This document shows, piece after piece, positions 6,620 to 8,688 of a DNA stretch of 8,688 nt (positions are counted from its first letter, which is position 1; every line of letters begins with the position of its first letter). Where the stretch lies: positions 1-8,688 of the forward strand of contig NYVP01000062.1 of assembly GCA_002684575.1 (NCBI GenBank), read 5' to 3'. This stretch comes from Verrucomicrobiales bacterium. GTDB lineage: Bacteria > Verrucomicrobiota > Verrucomicrobiia > Verrucomicrobiales > DEV007. The notes under the pieces are model-generated. The model worked only from the letters and a program-made list of their open reading frames with translations. It did no database searches and was not told the origin of the DNA. A program made the translations under genes and the position numbers.

Positions 6620-8688
6620 TTATTTGCAGCAACCGTTCGTTGTACAGGTATGTAAACTCTGTCCATTATGGTAAAGACCTCTAGATATTGTGGTACAATT
6701 ATTTAAACTAACGGGAACCCATAATGGGAACCTTCTTCGAGTAGAAATTTCATCACTCGCATCTTTATCAGGCTTATTCCCAGACGGCTTATCTAATTGA
6801 TTGTTGAGCACGATATTAATTAGTCTATTTCTCTCCTTTTTGACTTTTTCTCTAAGAGCCTCGTCTAATTTTATATCAAAATATTTGACCCCATCAATCC
6901 ATGTCTGTTCAGCCTTGGAATACGTGGACAGCGGACTCCCATTCCATATAACTAAATCTGCATCTTTGCCTGGTTCAATAGAACCTACTCTATCCTCTAT
7001 TCTAAGTTGCTTAGCGGGATTAATAGTAACGAACTTTAAAGCTTCCTCCTCGGACAAGCCTCCATATTTAACCGCTTTGGCAGCCTCAATATTCATTCTA
7101 CAGGCTAACTCACTGCTATCAGAGTTAAATGAGGTGATCACCCCCATTTTTTGCATAAGCGAACCATTAAAAGGAATCGCGTCATAGACTTCAAACTTGT
7201 AGGCCCACCAATCACTAAAAGTTGAGCCTCCTGCGCCAATATCTGCTATCGCATCTGCCACTTTATAACCTTCAAGAACATGCTGAAATGTCCCTACAGT
7301 AAAGCCAAACTCTTGGGCAAGCCTAACAAACATCAAAATCTCATCCTGACGATATGAATGAATATGAACTATTCTATTCCCTCTTAATATTTCCAACAAA
7401 GCCTCCATTCTATAATTTTTCCTATGAGGAATATTTTCTTTTTCAGACTTTATTTTTTCATCACCATATTCTTTTGCAGCTATGAATGAATCTTTCATTA
7501 TTTGTTCCACACCCATTCTCGTCTGAGGATATCTCGTGGTGTTTTTGTCTCCCCAATTTGATTGCTTAACGTTCTCGCCAAGCGCGAACTTTACCCCAGG
7601 CTTAGCACCTTTAAACTTCAGGCCGTCTGGTCCAGAACCCCATCTTAACTTTATTACTTGGTTTTGACCTCCCATGGGATTGGCTGATCCATGCAAAAGG
7701 TTTGCAGTAGTTAACCCCCCACCCAGTTGCCTATACAATGAAATATCAGTAGGATCAACTGAATCACCAATCCTGACCTCGACAGTTACTGAATGAGTAC
7801 CCTCATTAACCCCTCGACTAATTGCACTATGAGAATGGCAATCTATTAGTCCTGGCGTCAAATGCTTACCTTTTAAATCTATTATTTCAACTTCTTTCCC
7901 GACTTCAATTGCATTCTTTATTTTCTTAATTTTTCCATCCTCAATCAGCACTGAAGCATTTTTGAGTATTCCTGATGGACCACTAGTCCAAATTGTTCCA
8001 TTTTTAAAAAGAACTTTCTGTGGTTTTCTTTTCTTTCGCTCAACTCCATATGCGCCAGCTGGATAATGAGTAAATTCAAGATTCGGAGAATCTATTATTG
8101 AATCATTACTCTTCTCTTCCTCTTTGGCTTCCTTCAGTTCACCTACCTTCTTTGCATTCCACCAAAATGTTTCGCCTGAAGCTTTAATAGCCACACCATT
8201 CATAGTGGATTTTTTTTCATCGTAGGATGCAGACATTCTTGCGGAACCGCTAGCCTCCCCAAATACTTTTGATGGAGGAAAAAGTAAAAGCCTATCATTT
8301 TTCCATTGTGCTGGAAACTTAATACCATCCCCTGCATCAATTTTAATACTCTTTCCTTTGGGTATCTTCCAAGTTAGAGACTTATCACTATCTGGAACTA
8401 CTATCTCCCATTCACCAGAGACGTCTGGTAATGAGGGGTCGTCGTTTAAGTAAGGTATTCCTTCAACCCATGTGGTTTCAATTTTAGAGTCGTTTTGTTT
8501 AAAAACGTCACCATCAGCAACGAACAAATTAGCAATTTTACCTTGAGAAAGACTTCCCAATTTTTCCTCAACACCTAAGAGTTTGGCTGGATTTAAAGTT
8601 AAAGATTTTAATGCAATGTTGGCATCTAAACCTCTATTGACAGCAGTTCTAATTTGCTTCCAAAAATCATTACTAGGATCATCTATCT
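6620..8688 (-). CDS. Tandem two-domain amidohydrolase, 5' end outside the window
   Basis: The frame is open to the right edge (first full codon at complement 8684-8686), giving 688 visible residues without the N-terminus. Visible residues 1-80 are the tail of a first amidohydrolase domain (ALKSLTLNPAKLLGVEEKLG, then GKIANLFVADGDVF). Residues 87-180 form a beta-rich spacer (DVSGEWEIVV through GETFWWNAKKV), followed by an acidic linker. A second, complete amidohydrolase domain spans about 223-605. It has intact metal ligands: the HSH of PGLIDCHSHS (284, 286), His441 (IVHIHSY), His469 (TFQHVLEG) and Asp523 (FNSDSSEL). It ends with the usual NPAKQLRIEDRVGSIEPGKD. The last 80 residues are a charged helix, an Arg-rich patch and a Cys-rich end (four Cys). 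Such double amidohydrolases of roughly 1000 residues are usually exported in Bacteroidota and PVC bacteria (recalled, not searched). The substrate is unknown; hydrolysis of a C-N bond, as in amides or peptides, is the family expectation. It is followed by the HxH-less paralogue. Confidence 0.88.
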   Translation of the reverse strand, partial: IDDPSNDFWKQIRTAVNRGLDANIALKSLTLNPAKLLGVEEKLGSLSQGKIANLFVADGDVFKQNDSKIETTWVEGIPYLNDDPSLPDVSGEWEIVVPDSDKSLTWKIPKGKSIKIDAGDGIKFPAQWKNDRLLLFPPSKVFGEASGSARMSASYDEKKSTMNGVAIKASGETFWWNAKKVGELKEAKEEEKSNDSIIDSPNLEFTHYPAGAYGVERKKRKPQKVLFKNGTIWTSGPSGILKNASVLIEDGKIKKIKNAIEVGKEVEIIDLKGKHLTPGLIDCHSHSAISRGVNEGTHSVTVEVRIGDSVDPTDISLYRQLGGGLTTANLLHGSANPMGGQNQVIKLRWGSGPDGLKFKGAKPGVKFALGENVKQSNWGDKNTTRYPQTRMGVEQIMKDSFIAAKEYGDEKIKSEKENIPHRKNYRMEALLEILRGNRIVHIHSYRQDEILMFVRLAQEFGFTVGTFQHVLEGYKVADAIADIGAGGSTFSDWWAYKFEVYDAIPFNGSLMQKMGVITSFNSDSSELACRMNIEAAKAVKYGGLSEEEALKFVTINPAKQLRIEDRVGSIEPGKDADLVIWNGSPLSTYSKAEQTWIDGVKYFDIKLDEALREKVKKERNRLINIVLNNQLDKPSGNKPDKDASDEISTRRRFPLWVPVSLNNCTTISRGLYHNGQSLHTCTTNGCCK

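Noticed and set aside
8558..8560. A TTG codon at complement 8558-8560 as the start of the long amidohydrolase
   Set aside because: The frame continues upstream to the window edge for 42 more codons with clear family sequence (SLTLNPAKLLGVEEKLG), so this TTG is an internal Leu and the gene is cut by the window.

Overview
The window is AT-rich, densely coded bacterial DNA. A secreted DUF1080 (3-keto-disaccharide hydrolase family) protein, a type I sulfatase, a Gfo/Idh/MocA oxidoreductase and large paired amidohydrolases together point to a marine polysaccharide-degrading bacterium. The Planctomycetota/Verrucomicrobiota (PVC) group is most likely; Bacteroidota is a weaker alternative. This placement rests on family content and on the style of the DUF1080 N-terminus, not on a marker gene. 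Shine-Dalgarno-like sequences are weak or absent before most genes.

Layout. (1) Positions 1-290, minus strand: the first 96 codons of an acidic protein of unknown function whose 3' end lies outside the window. It carries ten 9-bp tandem repeats encoding a Glu-Glu-Val tract. (2) Positions 291-382: a short AT-rich divergent intergenic region that must hold the promoters for both directions. (3) Positions 383-5255, plus strand: four closely packed genes, probably one transcription unit. They encode a secreted DUF1080 protein, a secreted formylglycine-type sulfatase, an HtrA-like serine protease fused to PDZ and PA14 domains, and a cytoplasmic-looking Gfo/Idh/MocA dehydrogenase that overlaps the protease gene by 8 nt. 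(4) Positions 5265-8688, minus strand and convergent with the previous block: two amidohydrolase genes in the order long then short. The long one is a tandem two-domain fusion whose 5' end lies beyond the right edge of the window. The short one has lost the usual metal-binding HxH motif.

Working together (inference). The plus-strand genes look like a small catabolic set for sulfated glycans or glycosides: the sulfatase removes sulfate, the DUF1080 protein cleaves a (possibly oxidised) glycoside, and the oxidoreductase acts on a sugar. The protease-PDZ-PA14 protein may do envelope quality control or bind glycan near this machinery. The amidohydrolase pair appears to be a separate exported hydrolase unit, perhaps with one active and one regulatory or structural member. 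The most unusual items are the protease-PDZ-PA14 architecture, the HxH-less amidohydrolase beside an intact tandem one, the cysteine-rich tail of the long amidohydrolase, and the in-frame abutment of the DUF1080 and sulfatase genes. No RNA gene, mobile element, CRISPR array or origin was seen, and there is no gene-free stretch longer than about 100 bases.
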